Source: Trichocoleus sp. (GTDB lineage Bacteria; Cyanobacteriota; Cyanobacteriia; Elainellales; Elainellaceae). Taken from it: a stretch of 64,000 nt of DNA. Both the position numbers and the translations under genes were made by a program. The notes below the pieces were generated by a model. That model ran no database searches, was not told where the DNA came from, and worked only from the letters and a program-made list of their open reading frames with translations. This document shows positions 20,401 to 29,230 of the stretch, piece by piece. Positions within the stretch are counted from its first letter, which is position 1; every line of letters begins with the position of its first letter. The DNA is taken from NCBI GenBank assembly GCA_036702865.1, contig DATNQD010000043.1, positions 1-64,000 of the forward strand, given 5' to 3'.

Positions 20401-21484
20401 GCAGCACGCCCGCTGTATTGAGTAAGCCTGTGAATTGAAATGTATTGTCAAAAATGGCGCGAAATCGACGTTCACTCTCCTGTAATTCAGTAGTCCGCTG
20501 TTCGACTTTGCCTTCTAATTCTGCATTCAGGATTTGTAAACCTTGATAAAGCTCGGCTTGCTGAATGCCGATCGATAGCTGAAGGGTTAACTGATCAAGC
20601 AAATCAATCTCAAAACCTTGCCAAACACGCGGCTTGGAGCATTGATGCACAATAAACAAGCCCCAGAGGTGCAGGGGTAGCGGTTGCTCATCCGCAACTT
20701 CGGTATTTTTGCCTTCTAACAAAATGGGTACAACCAGATTCGCCTTCACCTGAAATTGCTCCAGCAGCTGAACATGGCAGAGGCTCAAGCCTGCTTCATC
20801 AATATCGCTGGTTGCCCAAATTCTGCCACGCCGATAGTCTTCGCCCCGGCTCTCCTGAAAGCAAGTATCCTCGATCGTCAACCCCAAACTTGTGACCCAC
20901 GGTGGACAAACGGACTCAGCCACTACACAACCGCTCATATCTGCCGCAAATTGGTAGATCAAAACACGATCGGCTTGGAGCGACTGTCTCACCTCAGTTA
21001 CGGCTGTTTGCAGAATCTCGGTTAAGTTAAGCGACTGCCGAATTTGTAGGGTGATGGTTCGCAATAATCGCTGTTGCTCTAGCTGCTGCATCAGGGCAGA
21101 CTGTTCCAGAGCACCCTGCACCGAACGGCATAATTGCTCAGCCGTCAGATCTGGTTTGACGAGATAGTCTTGAGCACCATTTTTCATCGCTTGAACAGCG
21201 ATCGTCTCACTGCCAGCAGCACTCAGGATCACAACGGGTAACTGGCTGAAGTCTGGGTGCCGTTTCAGCAAGTCTAGAAACTCAAGTCCGTTACAGTCTG
21301 GCAGTTGATAGCTGAGCAAAATCAGATCGGGAACTGCTTGCTGGCATTGCGCAATTGCAGCTTCTCCAGTTTCAGCTTCAAAGATGCAATAGATATTGCG
21401 ATCGTCAGCTTCTAGAAAGCGCCGATAGCGGCGACGATCTTCTTGGGAGTCTTCAACGAGAAGGAGCGACAAGCAACGAGACAT
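17432..21484 (-). CDS. REC-GAF(cyanobacteriochrome-like)-PASx6-HisKA_2 sensor kinase
   Basis: A 1350-residue multidomain kinase. REC (5-125) has Ser58 where the acceptor Asp belongs (LILLSYQLP), although E11, D12 and K110 remain. GAF (about 145-310) has DTCF (206-209) and CH (C236-H237) in AGLSLCHVQLLEQF followed by VKANLVVPI, the DXCF and bilin-anchor motifs of cyanobacteriochromes. Six PAS domains follow, then HisKA_2 with EVHHRVKNN (H1149/H1150) and HATPase (NELVSNALKYA, DNGVGLP, LGLRLV). The start is ATG at 21484; a longer frame from 21526 is possible. It probably signals light to a separate response regulator, as no functional receiver is attached. Confidence 0.9.
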   Translation of the reverse strand: MSRCLSLLLVEDSQEDRRRYRRFLEADDRNIYCIFEAETGEAAIAQCQQAVPDLILLSYQLPDCNGLEFLDLLKRHPDFSQLPVVILSAAGSETIAVQAMKNGAQDYLVKPDLTAEQLCRSVQGALEQSALMQQLEQQRLLRTITLQIRQSLNLTEILQTAVTEVRQSLQADRVLIYQFAADMSGCVVAESVCPPWVTSLGLTIEDTCFQESRGEDYRRGRIWATSDIDEAGLSLCHVQLLEQFQVKANLVVPILLEGKNTEVADEQPLPLHLWGLFIVHQCSKPRVWQGFEIDLLDQLTLQLSIGIQQAELYQGLQILNAELEGKVEQRTTELQESERRFRAIFDNTFQFTGLLNTAGVLLEINQSALKFSGLQREQVINRPFQRIFGLSISTQAQAQLQWAIEQAASGRFVRYEVEISGVNEQMTIDFSIRPIKDEQGRVVLLIPEGRDISSYKRVEAEFRRSEVINQAILAAIPDLLIRMRHDGRYLSFLSGGEVKVIAVPSPITDSTVYDILPPELAEQRLYYTRRALETGTPQAYEQQIVVDGEVRYEEIRIVVSGEDEVLIIIRDVTERRQVEAALRESEARFRIMADSAPVLIWLSDATGACTYVNQSWVNFTQRKLQQEIGMGWTESIHPDDVRYCLDVCLDSFQTQQPFSVEYRLRRADGEFRWMVDNGVPRFDATGKFLGFIGSCMDIHDRRQAEAALQQLNQELEQRVDERTAELRQTNQTLQAEIEQRQQIEIELRQAQNFLKTVIDHLPVALYVKDGQPDHFGSLLLINQTCERLFGLDAAEIVGRTSDYLFPQAQANLHEQEDRATFAQGTPRGAIEETLSSRTLGLRVLRTTKVPLFDQNHQPEYLLCISEDITERQQAEQALRESEARFRQFTENIEDVFWMIDLQAEGRLQYVSPSYERIWGRSTESLLHNPEEWAESIYPDDQAKVVTLDVQQQQYRGDYDIEYRIIRPNQEVRWIHDRAFPILDEAGKLYRIAGIAEDITARKQAELEIIRNRDLREAIFNESTDAIFLVDNETLLTIDCNRRAIELFEAVNKDELIGIEGHTLQRHGFSAADLQTIAEKIHTDGGWSQELEYVTRRGRIFWGNIAARQIQVANRLLNLVHVTDISDRKSAEARIRASLKEKEVLLQEVHHRVKNNLYIISSLLKLQAKSVQDEKALEIFKDSQNRIRSIALIHEKLYHSPDLANINFADYVRSLTLDIARSYSLNSRFVQFHVHVIDVFLNVDVAIPCGLIINELVSNALKYAFSTDQKGDITVDLHRGQGDSYELVVSDNGVGLPDGFDFRQSHSLGLRLVCNLAEQLSGQIELDRSEGTCFKITFLPETTHKPSYNQD

Positions 21485-21590
21485 AAAGAAAACAGTGAGG
21501 CAGGGTGGAACGGCACATGATTTCAAATACCTTGATTTTTCCCTGAATCTGGATTGAGCAAACAGTGATAGGTTTCTCTCCCAATTTGCC

Positions 21591-22787
21591 TTAAATCCGC
21601 TCTTGGGCTGCCGGAGTAATGCCCCGTTTGGTTAGACCTGTGTTGAGCTGCATCAAAAATTCAAGATCTTCGCTGGGGAGCAAATCAGCAGAATTCGCTG
21701 CCTTTTCCAAGAAGGTGAAAGCGGCTCTAAACTGGCTGGAGCTAGCGACGATCGGCGAATCGAGGTGACAGGGAAGGATGCGTTCAAAGTCCCATTTGGC
21801 GACTTGATCTGCCCAAGTCAGTACGGTTTGAGGAGCACGATTGAGGATCAGGGCTTGCAGAATCGGTGCCACAAACAGCCGTCCACCCTGAGAAAGCGAC
21901 TCAAACGATCGTTCCCAGTTCGCTTTCCACCGAAACGGATAGATGCCAAAGTAAGCGCGTTTGGACCGATCGGCTGCCTTAAACGAGTCTCGATATGCCT
22001 GCCTCAGGGGGATCGTTTCGAGCGCCTTAGGCTGAAAATAGAAAGCAAAAAGGGCAATCCGCTGCCACCCTTTCCGCCGATTAGCTGCCGTATCTTGTAT
22101 CGGCTCAAACGCATCATCTCGCGCATGAAACAGCATTGGATAAGGATCAAGCTGCACGATCGGCGGGGCCTCTGCCGACACAGACAAGACCGCATCCGTC
22201 ACCAGCAAACTACGCGACGATTTGTGATAAAGGGCAACTTCGCCAAACGATCGCTGTTTCAAATCAACATCTAAGGTCGCATAGTCAAAGTCATCTGCAA
22301 AGGGCGCTGCCGCAGAATTGAACGGCAAAACTTGGGTGCGGTTTGGCGGAAACCCCAGCCAGCTTAAAGGTAGATTGAGCGGAAAACTCCACTGGTTTGG
22401 GGCAACAAAAATCTGCGCCTGAGGAAACCGCCGAGCAAACGGACCCACAAACACTTTATGCTCCAGACCCGATACCGTTGGGAGAATAATGTATTTCACC
22501 TCGCCATGCTGTGCTACTAGCTCCTGCACCAGACGAATGCATTCCTGCGTCGGCGCGATCGGCGCATAAACCAATAGCCCACCGCTTTGCAGCCGCACCA
22601 CCGTCATCCGAATTGGCACCACCACATAGAAAATGCCCTGCGCCTGATCAAACGTCCAAACCGTATCTTTCACCACTTCCTGACGCAAAGTGCGCCGCTG
22701 CCGATAGGGATAGAGCGGTACGAGGGGCCACAGTGCCCAGTCAAACTCTCTTAGACGGTTTTCAGTATCGACGGTTTGCAGTTGCAT
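21591..22787 (-). CDS. DUF4336 protein (metallo-beta-lactamase-like fold)
   Basis: 398 residues, starting at the ATG at 22787 because AGGGAGG lies nine bases upstream; the frame is open to a GTG at 22814. The DUF4336 pattern is visible: LREFDWALWPLVPLYPYRQRR-like N-terminus, VRLQSGGLLVYAPIAPT (the beta-lactamase-type first strands), TVSGLEHKVFVGPFARRFP and LLVTDAVLSVSAEAPPI. The family is related to MBL-fold proteins but the canonical HxHxDH motif is altered, so hydrolase activity is doubtful. It is the last or next-to-last gene of the run 26228-21591 (43 bp after the glycosyltransferase). Confidence 0.8.
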   Translation of the reverse strand: MQLQTVDTENRLREFDWALWPLVPLYPYRQRRTLRQEVVKDTVWTFDQAQGIFYVVVPIRMTVVRLQSGGLLVYAPIAPTQECIRLVQELVAQHGEVKYIILPTVSGLEHKVFVGPFARRFPQAQIFVAPNQWSFPLNLPLSWLGFPPNRTQVLPFNSAAAPFADDFDYATLDVDLKQRSFGEVALYHKSSRSLLVTDAVLSVSAEAPPIVQLDPYPMLFHARDDAFEPIQDTAANRRKGWQRIALFAFYFQPKALETIPLRQAYRDSFKAADRSKRAYFGIYPFRWKANWERSFESLSQGGRLFVAPILQALILNRAPQTVLTWADQVAKWDFERILPCHLDSPIVASSSQFRAAFTFLEKAANSADLLPSEDLEFLMQLNTGLTKRGITPAAQERI

Positions 22788-22830
22788 TGAATGATGACCT
22801 CCCTGCTGCTCCACCCGATTGTTCTCTAGC

Positions 22831-23826
22831 CTATTGTTTCAGTTTATGCAATTTGTTTAACCAGCGGGTTGCTTTGAGCTGTAGAAGATGCCACTGGGTC
22901 AGGTCGGGAATGAGCGATCGATAGGTGGGCTGGTGATCGAAAAACTGGTTGATGTCGCGGAGGATGACCTGAAAGCGATCGAGGATATTGGCTTCTCGAT
23001 ATTCTGCCAGGAATGACTCTGACAAGTGGAACGGCTCAGCCTGTAACGCAGCAAGAATGCGCTGAACATCAAATTCGGTCGCATATCCGGCAATCTTCTG
23101 GCAATTGAAGCCTGGATCGAGATAGTCTGAAAGGCCATGATTGACGCTGGAAAAAACCTGGCAGCCACAAGCCATTGCCTCTAGCGGCTGTAGCCCAAAC
23201 CCTTCACTCACGCCTCGCTCTGCCCAATATTCAGCAGAGTCATAAAGATAAACTTTTGCTCGATTAAACAAGGCTGGCAAATCTTCGACATAGCGATTCA
23301 CGACCTCAACCCGACAGTGCTGCTGTAACGCCGGAATCAGCCGCTGCATTAAGTAGGTAGAGGACTTACGTGCCTGCACCAAAACATCAATCTCACGCAG
23401 TAAATCTAGCCGTTTAAACTCATCACTAATCTGGTTGGGCAAGTAATAAATGAGAGAATGGGGCGATCGCTGTCCCCAATAGCCGAGCGTGTTGCGGCTC
23501 ACCGTAATAATTGGAATCTGGGCGGGGAGATGAAAGCCATAGCCAGCACTGTGAGCATGATAAACCACCGGATAAGCTGCCAGACGCTCCGCCAGTTTTG
23601 CGACATCAAACCCCCAGCTAACAACAAAGATAATGTCTTTCAAGTCCGGCGGATGCTCTTTCAGCACGTCATCCAAAAACAGCGTCTCTTTCTCTCGCTG
23701 CACGTAAGTGACAACTTCGGCTGCACAGATTTTTTGGGCAAGTTTCCAGGTCTTTAGCTCTGCCCATAGACCGCCACAGGCGAATTTTCCACCCGTTCCT
23801 GGCAACAAAAAATAGAGCTTTCGCAT
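22831..23826 (-). CDS. Group 1 (GT-B) glycosyltransferase
   Basis: 331 residues from the ATG at 23826, preceded by GAGGGGGA; the frame extends to 23856 without a better start. The N-terminal domain opens KLYFLLPGTGGKFACGGL, a glycine-rich acceptor loop. The C-terminal domain has DVLVQARKSS, YLYDSAEYWAERG and the donor-binding GVSEGFGLQPLEAMACGC (about 216-233; E-x7-E type), then SSVNHGLSDYL. It probably transfers a sugar to a cell-surface or exported molecule. It is 36 bp after the MFS gene and 43 bp before DUF4336, so in one transcript; whether the permeases export its product is a guess. Confidence 0.82.
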   Translation of the reverse strand: MRKLYFLLPGTGGKFACGGLWAELKTWKLAQKICAAEVVTYVQREKETLFLDDVLKEHPPDLKDIIFVVSWGFDVAKLAERLAAYPVVYHAHSAGYGFHLPAQIPIITVSRNTLGYWGQRSPHSLIYYLPNQISDEFKRLDLLREIDVLVQARKSSTYLMQRLIPALQQHCRVEVVNRYVEDLPALFNRAKVYLYDSAEYWAERGVSEGFGLQPLEAMACGCQVFSSVNHGLSDYLDPGFNCQKIAGYATEFDVQRILAALQAEPFHLSESFLAEYREANILDRFQVILRDINQFFDHQPTYRSLIPDLTQWHLLQLKATRWLNKLHKLKQ

Positions 23827-23862
23827 CTCATCCCCCTCTCTCAAACGCCATCCCAACGTTTA

Positions 23863-25056
23863 CTATAGAGCAGGCTTTGGTGATTTCACCTGATACTGTT
23901 GGCGCGTTGCCACTGCCAGAATCAAAACTGCAAACGTTAAAACTCCCGCCAGATAAAGAGGACGGGCATAGGTTTCTGGGTTCGCCTGATGGATCAGCAT
24001 CCCCGCAATAACAGGGCCGATCGCATTTGAAATACTCAGGTAAGAGGAATTTAGCCCCAGCACCGTTCCCTGATCTTCTGGACTTGCATTCAGGGAAATT
24101 AGCGCATTCACCATCGGCTGCACAAGGGAATTGAATAGCGAAAACAACACACTCACACAAATAAAGTAAGTAACATTTTCCCAAAGCGGCATCAGCAAAA
24201 AAGAGAGACTGCGAACCAATAGCCCCAAAAACAGAATATAAACCAGACTAAACTTGCGGGTCAGAATTGTAATTCCCCCGGTTTGCATGAGCACACCCAA
24301 TGCACCAAAGATGAGAAACATCAGCGTTAATGAACTGTTGTTTTGATTCAGAATATGGATGAAATAGGGCTGAAACGCATAGGTAAAAATGGTGAAGGTT
24401 GTGCCAATGAAAAGGTTAATGACTAAGAGAATGCCAACCCTGGAAAATGTCAGTCCTTTTATCAAGTTCTTCAGCCCCAAGTCAAACAATCGATCGCGGG
24501 GAGCCGCTTTGGTTTTCAGGCTTTCTGGCAACAGCAACAAGGTGATCATCAGCGCCATAAAAGCAATTAGGCTGGAGACTAAAAATGCTGCACCAAGCGA
24601 GATCTGCTGAGCCATTAAACTAATCGCTGGACCCAAGACAAACCCCAACCCAAACGCTGCACCATTGATGCCAAAACCCTTGGCTCGGTTCTCTGGAGTT
24701 GTTAGATCAGAAATAACGGCTTGTGCCACCGATGCATTGCCGCCAGTAATGCCGTCTAAAAATCGGGCAAAAAACAGTACTGCTGCGGTTGAGGCAGTTC
24801 CAGCAATTAGATTTGCCACAACAGTTCCTAGTAGGCTGATCAGCAAGAGCGGCTTCCGCCCAAACCGATCGGACAATTTGCCAATCACTGGCGTTGCAAA
24901 GAATTGAGCTACGGAATAGACCGAAAACAGGAGGCTAGTCTGAAAATCATTTAAGCCAAATTGCCTGCCATAGAGATAAATGACCGGAATCAGAATCGTC
25001 AGACTGAGGGAATTGATCAGCGAGATCAGCGCAATAATCCAAAAGTTACGGGTCAT
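23863..25056 (-). CDS. MFS transporter, TetA-like (DHA1) type
   Basis: 397 residues with twelve predicted membrane helices. The MFS motif A is GKLSDRFGRKPLL (about 59-71) and motif B RFLDGITGGN (about 98-107), with the family's Pro/Gly-rich motif C at FGLGFVLGPAI (about 135-145). It resembles drug or metabolite:proton antiporters of the TetA group; substrate unknown. Its ATG overlaps the TGA of the preceding permease gene (ATGA), indicating translational coupling, and the glycosyltransferase follows after 36 bp. Confidence 0.9.
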   Translation of the reverse strand: MTRNFWIIALISLINSLSLTILIPVIYLYGRQFGLNDFQTSLLFSVYSVAQFFATPVIGKLSDRFGRKPLLLISLLGTVVANLIAGTASTAAVLFFARFLDGITGGNASVAQAVISDLTTPENRAKGFGINGAAFGLGFVLGPAISLMAQQISLGAAFLVSSLIAFMALMITLLLLPESLKTKAAPRDRLFDLGLKNLIKGLTFSRVGILLVINLFIGTTFTIFTYAFQPYFIHILNQNNSSLTLMFLIFGALGVLMQTGGITILTRKFSLVYILFLGLLVRSLSFLLMPLWENVTYFICVSVLFSLFNSLVQPMVNALISLNASPEDQGTVLGLNSSYLSISNAIGPVIAGMLIHQANPETYARPLYLAGVLTFAVLILAVATRQQYQVKSPKPAL

Positions 25057-26228
25057 GTTGGAAAGGAGGGACGAACGCCCGGCAACCCACTGACCGAGTT
25101 CTCAGGTTGCTCTAGTTCCGTTTCTGGGTCGATCGGACAGACTAAGGGTTCTTCTGGTTCTTCAACATTCATTGGATTGATGAAGAATGAGCCAGTTTGC
25201 GGCGGCAAGGTTGGGTCAAGCAAAAGTTCGACGATCGTTTTTGCCATGCCCGCCAGCGGAATTGCCAGAATTACCCCCAATAAGCCGCCCACTCGTCCTC
25301 CCATTAGCAGCGCCGCCAGCACGATCGCCGGGCTCAACCCGGTTAAATTGCCCAAAATCCGGGGAGCCAGCAAATTATCTTTCACCTGCTGTAGTGCGAT
25401 CGAGGCGCCCACGACCTGCACCGCCAGCCACCAGTCAATAAACGCCACCACAACCCCAACGACGACAATGCCGAGTGTCGCCCCCACAAAAGGGATAACC
25501 TCCATCAAGCCAATAAAAATAGCAAACACCAGAAAGAAGGGGACGCGCAGCCACCAGAACACCAGCGACAACCCCACTGCCATGAACAGCCCCAGAAGCA
25601 ATTGCCCTGAAAAAAACCGCTGTAGGTTCTTGCGAAATGATTCGGTTAAAAAATCTCGAATTGGCGGAGAGAAAAAGCTCGTTACCCCGTTCCAGAGCCG
25701 CTCTCCATCCAGCAGCATATAGAACGAAATCACTAAAATCAAAATCAGATCCAAGACCCAGTTAAATGTACCCAACAGCAGCCCAACGCCGCGTGTAGCG
25801 ATCGTTTCTGACCGTTCTTGGAGCTGAGTCAGAATTTGTTCTTGCAGCGGGACGTCAAAGCTAATGTGATGCGCCTTACTCCAGTCCTGAAAATCCATCA
25901 ACTGCTGTTGTCCAGAGCTAATCAAGTCAGGCAAATTCGTCAACAGTTGCTGAGTTTGATAGAACACGGGTGGGGCGATCGTCACTCCCAATAACCCCAC
26001 TGCCACCCCTGCCAGTAAATAAACTAAACCTGCTGCCACCCCACGCGGAAGCACAGTTTGCAGCCTCGCAACGGGATAATTCAGCACAAAGGCAATCAGT
26101 CCAGCCGTCACCAAAATACTAATGAGTTCGCTAAAGTAGCGTAGTGCACTCAGGCTCAACCAGCCTGTGACCAGAATCAGCACCCAGGTTATGAGCAGAT
26201 GTTGCAGTGGCGTAAATAGACGATTCAT
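25053..26228 (-). CDS. AI-2E/PerM family membrane permease
   Basis: 391 residues from the ATG at 26228 (MNRLFTPLQHLL); the longer frame to 26312 adds a polar, unconvincing N-terminus. The family layout is present: two to three N-terminal helices, a soluble middle segment, then five helices with RVGGLLGVILAIPLAGM near the end and VIPFVGATLGIVVV. Members include the putative autoinducer-2 exporter TqsA and Na+/H+ antiporters, so substrate cannot be assigned. A Glu/Pro-rich tail closes the protein. First gene of the reverse-strand run; coupled by ATGA to the MFS gene. Confidence 0.87.
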   Translation of the reverse strand: MNRLFTPLQHLLITWVLILVTGWLSLSALRYFSELISILVTAGLIAFVLNYPVARLQTVLPRGVAAGLVYLLAGVAVGLLGVTIAPPVFYQTQQLLTNLPDLISSGQQQLMDFQDWSKAHHISFDVPLQEQILTQLQERSETIATRGVGLLLGTFNWVLDLILILVISFYMLLDGERLWNGVTSFFSPPIRDFLTESFRKNLQRFFSGQLLLGLFMAVGLSLVFWWLRVPFFLVFAIFIGLMEVIPFVGATLGIVVVGVVVAFIDWWLAVQVVGASIALQQVKDNLLAPRILGNLTGLSPAIVLAALLMGGRVGGLLGVILAIPLAGMAKTIVELLLDPTLPPQTGSFFINPMNVEEPEEPLVCPIDPETELEQPENSVSGLPGVRPSFPT

Positions 26229-26560
26229 TGCTCTCCAATGACGCTGACACGAATTTGAATCACAGCCGATCGTGACGAATGTATTGATAAGCTGGATGGC
26301 AAGCAGCCTCAACTCCTAAGCTTTAACGCAGCATCGCTAAAGAATTGATCTTCTTAAGTTTACATTCTCAAGCCATTGCCCCCACCACCTCAGCCGTTGA
26401 TAAATCCCAGCCATGAGGCTTTTTTTCAGGATACTGTAGGTCAATTGTGGGGAATCATATCGCTAGATTTCATCGCCAAACGTCACACCTCCAGCCCTAC
26501 GCCTAAACATCTATCACGGGTGAAACAAGCTTTGCAGCGGGATTCTGATTTGTATCAATC

Positions 26561-29230
26561 ATGCTAATAACGCAGTGGTTTATTGAACGTAAAGTGATGG
26601 CAAGCTTTGGGGTTGCCTTGTCTGGTCTGGTGACCATGAGCACAGTTGCCTTCCTGAACTGGGAGCGCTTTCAAGCTTCGACGAGTGAAGTAGAACATAC
26701 TTATCAGGTGATTGATAATCTGGAAAAAATCCGCTCCCAGGTAAAAGACGCCGAAACAGGGCAGCGTGGCTACTTGCTCACGGCAGACGATCGCTATCTT
26801 GCCCCCTACCACTCTGCACTACAATCCATCCAGCCAGAACTACAGTCTCTCAAACAACTTACCGCAGATAGCCCGCTTCAGCAGCAGCGAATTGACCAGC
26901 TCGATCGGTTGATTGATGAAAAGCTCGCAGAACTACAAGAAACCATCACGCTTCGCCAAACTCAAAACCTGGAAGCCTCTCTACGCGTGGTGCAAACCGA
27001 TCGCGGTCAGCAGATCATGGAGCAGATTCGCCATCTGACAAAAATCATGGAGGTTGAGGAGCAGAACTTACTCAAGCAACGGTCACAAACGGCTGCTGTT
27101 CTTGCTCGTGATACGGCTTTGTTTATCGTTTTGGGCAGTGTTTGGGCGATCGGTTCAGTTGGCATTGCGCTCCACCTGCTCAACCAAAACATTGCTCAGC
27201 GGCGGCAAGTCGAGGGCATTCTCAATGCAGAGCTAGAAGCGCGCGTGGCAGACCGAACAGTTCAGCTAGAAATGGCATATCAGGCAAAAGATGGGCTGCT
27301 TCAACAGGAACAGGCTGCCCGATCGCAAGCCGAACAAATGCAGGCTCAGATCACACGGACTCTGGAACGCCTGACGGATGGCTTTCTTGCCCTCAACCAT
27401 GAATGGCAAATCACCTTTGTCAATCCGGCTGCCCTGGAAATGCTAGAAAAGCATGGAATGCCGAGATCACCCCAAGAGTTGCTCAATCAAAATTTTTGGC
27501 GGATTTTTCCTGAAGCTGCTGGCACTACCTTTGAGCAGGAATATCGACGGGCAGTTGCCGAACAAACCAAAGTCGAATTTGAAGCCTTTTACCCGTCGCT
27601 TGACCTCTGGCTTGATGTCAATGCCTACCCCTCTGAAGATGGGCTGTCAATTTATTGCAAAGATATTACCGATCGCAAGCGCAGTGAAACATTACTCCAG
27701 CAAAGTGAAGCCCGCTTTCGTCACCTGATTGCCTCCAATATTATTGGAGTGGTTGTGGGCAATTTTCAGGGCGATATTCTGGAAGCAAACAATGCTTTCT
27801 TGCAGTTAGTTGGCTATAGTCCCGAAGACTTGCAGCAGGGGCGAATCCAGTGGAGCAAGCTCACGCCGCCCGAATGGTTCCATCTGGATTTAGAATCTCA
27901 GCAGCAGATGCAGGAAACCGGAATTTCCATTCCCTTTGAGAAGGAATACTTTCGGGCAGATGGAAGTCGCGTTCCAGTCTTGATTGGTGCTGCCTTATTA
28001 GAAGGAGCTGAGGATGTGGCAGTTGCCTTTGTCCTGGACTTGAGCGATCGGAAACAGATGGAAGCAACGCTCCGCCAGCAAACTCTAGAACTGGAAAAAG
28101 CCAGCGGTTTGAAAGATGAATTCCTGGCAGTCGTGTCGCATGAACTCCGCACCCCGCTCAACTCGGTCTTGGGCTGGTCGCAATTGCTGATCGATCGCGG
28201 CGTTGAAACAACATTGATGCAGCAAGGGCTTCAAAGCATTCAGCGCAATGCTCAACTGCAAAAGCAAATTGTCGATGATATTCTCGATGTGTCTCAGATT
28301 ATTCAGGGACAACTGCGAATGGCAGCAACTGCCCAAAACCTGATCCCGATTATTCACGCGGCGATCGATGCGGTTCATCCGGCGGCTGATGCAAAGCAAA
28401 TTCAAATACGCTCGATCTTGAATCCGGCAGGGGGGGTAATCCTGGGAGATGCCGATCGGCTACAGCAGGTGGTCTGGAATCTGCTCTCAAACGCCATCAA
28501 ATTCACGCCCAAAGGGGGTCAGGTCGAGGTGCGTCTGGAGCAGGCTGGCACGGATCTGGAACTTTGCATCCGCGATAACGGCATCGGCATCAGTCCAGAA
28601 TTCTTGCCTCATGTGTTCGATCGCTTCCGGCAGGAAGACAGCAGCAGCACGCGCAGCTATAGTGGCTTAGGGTTGGGCTTGGCGATCGTACGGCAACTAG
28701 TTGAGATGCATGGCGGCACAGTGTGGGCAGAAAGCCAGGGACAGGGGCAGGGAGCAACATTTACAGTGCAGTTGCCGATCATGGCAGTTCAGTCCCCCCT
28801 TGTCGATGCGGCTCCCGGGACAGCGCAAAGTCAGATTGACTTGAATGAAGAAATTTTGCGAGGGATCAAGGTGCTGGTTGTAGATGATGAGGCAGATGTG
28901 CGAGAGCTGGTTTCGATCGCACTTGAAGCATATGGTGCAACAGTCACGACTGCCCGATCAACCGCTGAAGCTTTAGCCTTGTTCGATCGCGTCCAGCCAG
29001 ACGTATTGGTTAGCGATATTGGGATGCCCGAAGAAAATGGCTATGTCCTGATTCGCCGCCTCCGCGACCTGGAAGCCGAACGGGGTAGCCAAATTCCGGC
29101 AATCGCCCTGACTGCTTATGCTCAGGAAGAAGACCGTAGACAGGTCTTCCGAGCCGGATTCCAAGCTCATTTAGCCAAACCGATCGAACCGGATGCACTG
29201 ATTGTGGCGATCGGCAGTTTGATCGAGTAA
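26561..29230 (+). CDS. CHASE3-PAS-PAS hybrid sensor histidine kinase with C-terminal receiver
   Basis: 889 residues. An N-terminal helix (about 12-33), an extracytoplasmic CHASE3 domain (about 35-175, with AETGQRGYLLTADDRYL) and a second helix (about 183-207) form the sensor. Two PAS domains follow (about 265-370 and 382-497). HisKA has FLAVVSHELRTPL with H527; HATPase has DNGIGIS and GLGLGLAIV. The receiver (about 770-888) has VDDEAD, D819 in LVSDIGMP and K in HLAKPIE. Its kinase-receiver half closely resembles that of the MASE1 kinase at 14747. Start ATG 26561; an internal Met at codon 13 is an alternative. Confidence 0.92.
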   Translation: MLITQWFIERKVMASFGVALSGLVTMSTVAFLNWERFQASTSEVEHTYQVIDNLEKIRSQVKDAETGQRGYLLTADDRYLAPYHSALQSIQPELQSLKQLTADSPLQQQRIDQLDRLIDEKLAELQETITLRQTQNLEASLRVVQTDRGQQIMEQIRHLTKIMEVEEQNLLKQRSQTAAVLARDTALFIVLGSVWAIGSVGIALHLLNQNIAQRRQVEGILNAELEARVADRTVQLEMAYQAKDGLLQQEQAARSQAEQMQAQITRTLERLTDGFLALNHEWQITFVNPAALEMLEKHGMPRSPQELLNQNFWRIFPEAAGTTFEQEYRRAVAEQTKVEFEAFYPSLDLWLDVNAYPSEDGLSIYCKDITDRKRSETLLQQSEARFRHLIASNIIGVVVGNFQGDILEANNAFLQLVGYSPEDLQQGRIQWSKLTPPEWFHLDLESQQQMQETGISIPFEKEYFRADGSRVPVLIGAALLEGAEDVAVAFVLDLSDRKQMEATLRQQTLELEKASGLKDEFLAVVSHELRTPLNSVLGWSQLLIDRGVETTLMQQGLQSIQRNAQLQKQIVDDILDVSQIIQGQLRMAATAQNLIPIIHAAIDAVHPAADAKQIQIRSILNPAGGVILGDADRLQQVVWNLLSNAIKFTPKGGQVEVRLEQAGTDLELCIRDNGIGISPEFLPHVFDRFRQEDSSSTRSYSGLGLGLAIVRQLVEMHGGTVWAESQGQGQGATFTVQLPIMAVQSPLVDAAPGTAQSQIDLNEEILRGIKVLVVDDEADVRELVSIALEAYGATVTTARSTAEALALFDRVQPDVLVSDIGMPEENGYVLIRRLRDLEAERGSQIPAIALTAYAQEEDRRQVFRAGFQAHLAKPIEPDALIVAIGSLIE

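Noticed and set aside
21765-22274. Forward open frame of 169 codons
   Set aside because: Antisense to the DUF4336 gene, strongly basic with no domain pattern or ribosome site.
24961-25722. Forward open frame of 253 codons across the MFS/AI-2E junction
   Set aside because: It is antisense to two clearly real membrane protein genes; its Ser/Thr/Pro-rich product is what hydrophobic codons give on the other strand.
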